From assembly GCA_023150455.1 (NCBI GenBank), contig JAKLKW010000069.1:1-36370 (forward strand): DNA of 36,370 bases, read 5' to 3'. The DNA is from Alphaproteobacteria bacterium. GTDB taxonomy: Bacteria > Pseudomonadota > Alphaproteobacteria > JAEULC01. The position numbers were made by a program, and so were the translations under genes. How positions within the stretch are numbered: position 1 is the first letter of the stretch; every line of letters starts with the position of its first letter. Positions 35,009-36,370 of the stretch are shown piece by piece. The notes under the pieces were generated by a model. The model was not told the origin of the DNA. It saw nothing but the letters and a program-made list of their open reading frames with translations, and ran no database searches.

Positions 35009-35533
35009 ATGCACGTCAGAGTTCTAGGAATCCTGGCCGCGGCGGTTCTGCTCGCCGCGTGCAGCTCCACGCCCGAGGAGGTGGTCGAGCTGAAGGGCAC
35101 GGGCGGCACCCAGGCCGCGCCGGCCCCGGCGGCGCCGCCGCCGCAGCAGGCCGTCCGCCCGCCGACCGGCCCGGCGCCGGGCTCGAAGGAGGAATTCGTC
35201 CAGACCGTCGGCGATCGCGTGTTCTTCGACACCGATCGTTCGGATCTGACGCCCGAGGCGCGCGGCACGGTCGAGAAGCAGGCCGCCTGGCTGAAGAAGT
35301 ACCCGACCGTCTCGGTCACCGTGGAAGGCCATTGCGACGAACGCGGCACGCGCGAATACAACCTCGCGCTGGGCGAACGCCGCGCCACGGCGGTGAAGAA
35401 CTACCTCGTCGCGCTCGGCATCCCGCCGAACCGCGTCCGCACGATCAGCTACGGCAAGGAACGTCCGGCCGTGGTCGGCTCGAACGACCAGGCCTGGGCG
35501 CAGAACCGCCGCAGCGTCACCGTGGTGAACTGA
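35009..35533 (+). CDS. pal: peptidoglycan-associated lipoprotein Pal
   Basis: 174 residues. The lipoprotein signal peptide ends in LLAAC, with the lipidated Cys at residue 18. A Pro/Ala-rich linker is followed by the OmpA-like domain: VFFDTDRSDLTPEARGTVEK, VTVEGHCDERGTREYNLALG, ERRATAVKNYLVALGIPPNR and TISYGKERP, the standard Pal motifs binding diaminopimelate of peptidoglycan. It is anchored in the outer membrane and completes the Tol-Pal bridge. ATG 35009 is preceded by GAAGGAG; longer frames upstream lack the lipoprotein start. It is followed by two strong hairpins. Confidence 0.97.
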   Translation: MHVRVLGILAAAVLLAACSSTPEEVVELKGTGGTQAAPAPAAPPPQQAVRPPTGPAPGSKEEFVQTVGDRVFFDTDRSDLTPEARGTVEKQAAWLKKYPTVSVTVEGHCDERGTREYNLALGERRATAVKNYLVALGIPPNRVRTISYGKERPAVVGSNDQAWAQNRRSVTVVN

Positions 35534-35547
35534 TCGGGCAACGCTTC

Positions 35548-35572
35548 TCGCGCGCCGCCCCGCGGCGCGCGA
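35548..35572. terminator. hairpin just after pal
   Basis: An 11-bp perfect GC-rich stem (35548-35558 with 35562-35572), loop CCC, 14 bases after the pal stop. There is no T run, so it may stabilise the pal mRNA 3' end rather than terminate. Confidence 0.5.
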
Positions 35573-35593
35573 TCCGGGCCCGCGTGCATGTCG

Positions 35594-35625
35594 GCCCGGC
35601 CATCCGCGGTGGCGGATGGCCGGGC
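35594..35625 (+). terminator. terminator-like hairpin between pal and cpoB
   Basis: A 14-bp perfect stem (35594-35607 with 35612-35625), loop GGTG, followed by TTGCGCCTTATTA. A likely end point for the pal transcript, although the T run is interrupted. Confidence 0.6.
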
Positions 35626-35758
35626 TTGCGCCTTATTATCGCCGGAAACGGACGGCACTGTCGGGGTTGCGAGGCGCTTGCGCGGCGTCCGCATCGCCAC
35701 ATGCGCCGTGCCGCCTCGCGCTTCAGGCAGACCGTCTCGTGACGAACCGGGTCGTGGC

Positions 35759-36370
35759 ATGGATGCAATGATCTCCCCCCTCTCCCATCGCGTTGATCCC
35801 AATCCCGCGCGGCCGATCGCCATGCCGGCGGTCGCTGCCCGCCGGCGCAGGCCGGCGCGTCTCGCGCTGGCGGCGGCCGGCGCGCTTGCCTGGCTCGCCG
35901 TCGGGCAGGGCCTCGACGCGCACGCGCAGAGCCGCGACATGCAGCAGATGATCGACCGCATGGACCGGCTCGAGCGCGAGCTGTCGACCCTGCAGCGCAA
36001 CGCCTATGGCCGCGCGCCCGGCGGCGCGCCCGGAGCGGCGCCCTATGCGGCGGCCGGCGCAGGCGGCGGCTCCGACGCCGCCATCGCGCGCATGGACGTG
36101 CGGCTGAGCGAGATGGAAGGCGTGCTCGCCTCGATCACCGGCCGGCTCGAGGAGCTGACCTACCAGAACCAGAGCCTGCAGAACCGGCTGGACAAGCTGG
36201 TCGGCGACGTCGATTTCCGCCTGCGTGCGCTCGAAGGCGGCGGCCCGCGGCCGCAGCAGGCCGAGCAGCAAGGCGCGCCGCCCCCGGCCGCGCCGCCGCC
36301 ACCGGCCGGCGCGGCGCCTGCGCCGCTCAGTCCCCAGGCCCAGCCCGCCGGCGTCGCCCAGACCCTGGCC
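35759..36370 (+). CDS. cpoB: Tol-Pal system protein YbgF/CpoB, N-terminal part (runs off window)
   Basis: 204 codons visible, open at the right edge. ATG 35759, ATG 35768 and ATG 35822 are possible starts. Any of them leaves a signal peptide: a basic RRRRPAR followed by LALAAAGALAWLAVGQGL, cut near AHA-Q. Then comes a coiled-coil trimerisation region (MQQMIDRMDRLERELSTLQR, RMDVRLSEMEGVLASITGRL, NQSLQNRLDKLVGDVDFRLR) and an Ala/Pro-rich linker. The TPR domain expected next is outside the window. CpoB coordinates peptidoglycan synthesis with Tol-driven outer-membrane constriction. It is the usual last gene after pal, separated here by 225 bases with two hairpins, so it may have its own promoter. 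Confidence 0.88.
   Translation, partial: MDAMISPLSHRVDPNPARPIAMPAVAARRRRPARLALAAAGALAWLAVGQGLDAHAQSRDMQQMIDRMDRLERELSTLQRNAYGRAPGGAPGAAPYAAAGAGGGSDAAIARMDVRLSEMEGVLASITGRLEELTYQNQSLQNRLDKLVGDVDFRLRALEGGGPRPQQAEQQGAPPPAAPPPPAGAAPAPLSPQAQPAGVAQTLA

Overview
The window looks like a chromosome segment of a high-GC alphaproteobacterium, probably from the Rhodospirillales side of the class; the order is an inference. The support is a set of genes largely restricted to Alphaproteobacteria (RcdA/DUF1465, TrcR/DUF1013, DUF1192, a ZapA variant followed by 6S RNA and 5-formyl-THF cyclo-ligase) and two perfect CtrA boxes (TTAA-N7-TTAA). Nearly all of it is ordinary core genome. One clearly lower-GC gene, an AAA ATPase at 15341-16615, looks acquired.

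Layout: 1-3150 is an envelope motor cluster, with the end of an OmpA-like protein, a MotA/TolQ-like channel and a MotB-like protein with a very long coiled coil. 3152-6183 holds a GNAT acetyltransferase, an MsbA-type ABC exporter, CyaY and rpmE (L31). 6293-6908 is rcdA with a CtrA box. 6998-9925 is a minus-strand operon metY, alpha/beta hydrolase, thioesterase, cupin. 10017-11617 is a FkbM methyltransferase plus a membrane-anchored unknown. 11671-11796 is a probable CtrA-controlled small RNA. Then follow a DUF429 protein, an Nramp transporter with a 25-bp-arm palindromic operator, 3-hydroxybutyrate dehydrogenase, a small membrane protein and the AAA ATPase.

16696-20605 carries DUF1192, a quinone oxidoreductase, trcR, an EamA transporter and thiE. 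20602-24108 carries an unknown gene, gap and tkt (carbon metabolism, minus strand). 24344-26582 is zapA, an array of hairpin repeats, 6S RNA, the cyclo-ligase and a YmdB-type phosphoesterase. 27290-30265 is yebC-ruvC-ruvA-ruvB, running directly into the Tol-Pal operon ybgC-tolQ-tolR-tolR-tolA-tolB-pal-cpoB (30258 to the window end). The operon has two tandem tolR genes.

Three themes stand out. First, two separate proton-driven envelope machines lie at the two ends of the window. Second, cell-cycle wiring is concentrated here: rcdA, trcR, zapA and CtrA boxes in front of rcdA and the candidate sRNA. Third, a family of twin-hairpin repeats with GATC in the loops sits exactly at the 3' ends of genes at five loci and supplies the stop codon of six genes.
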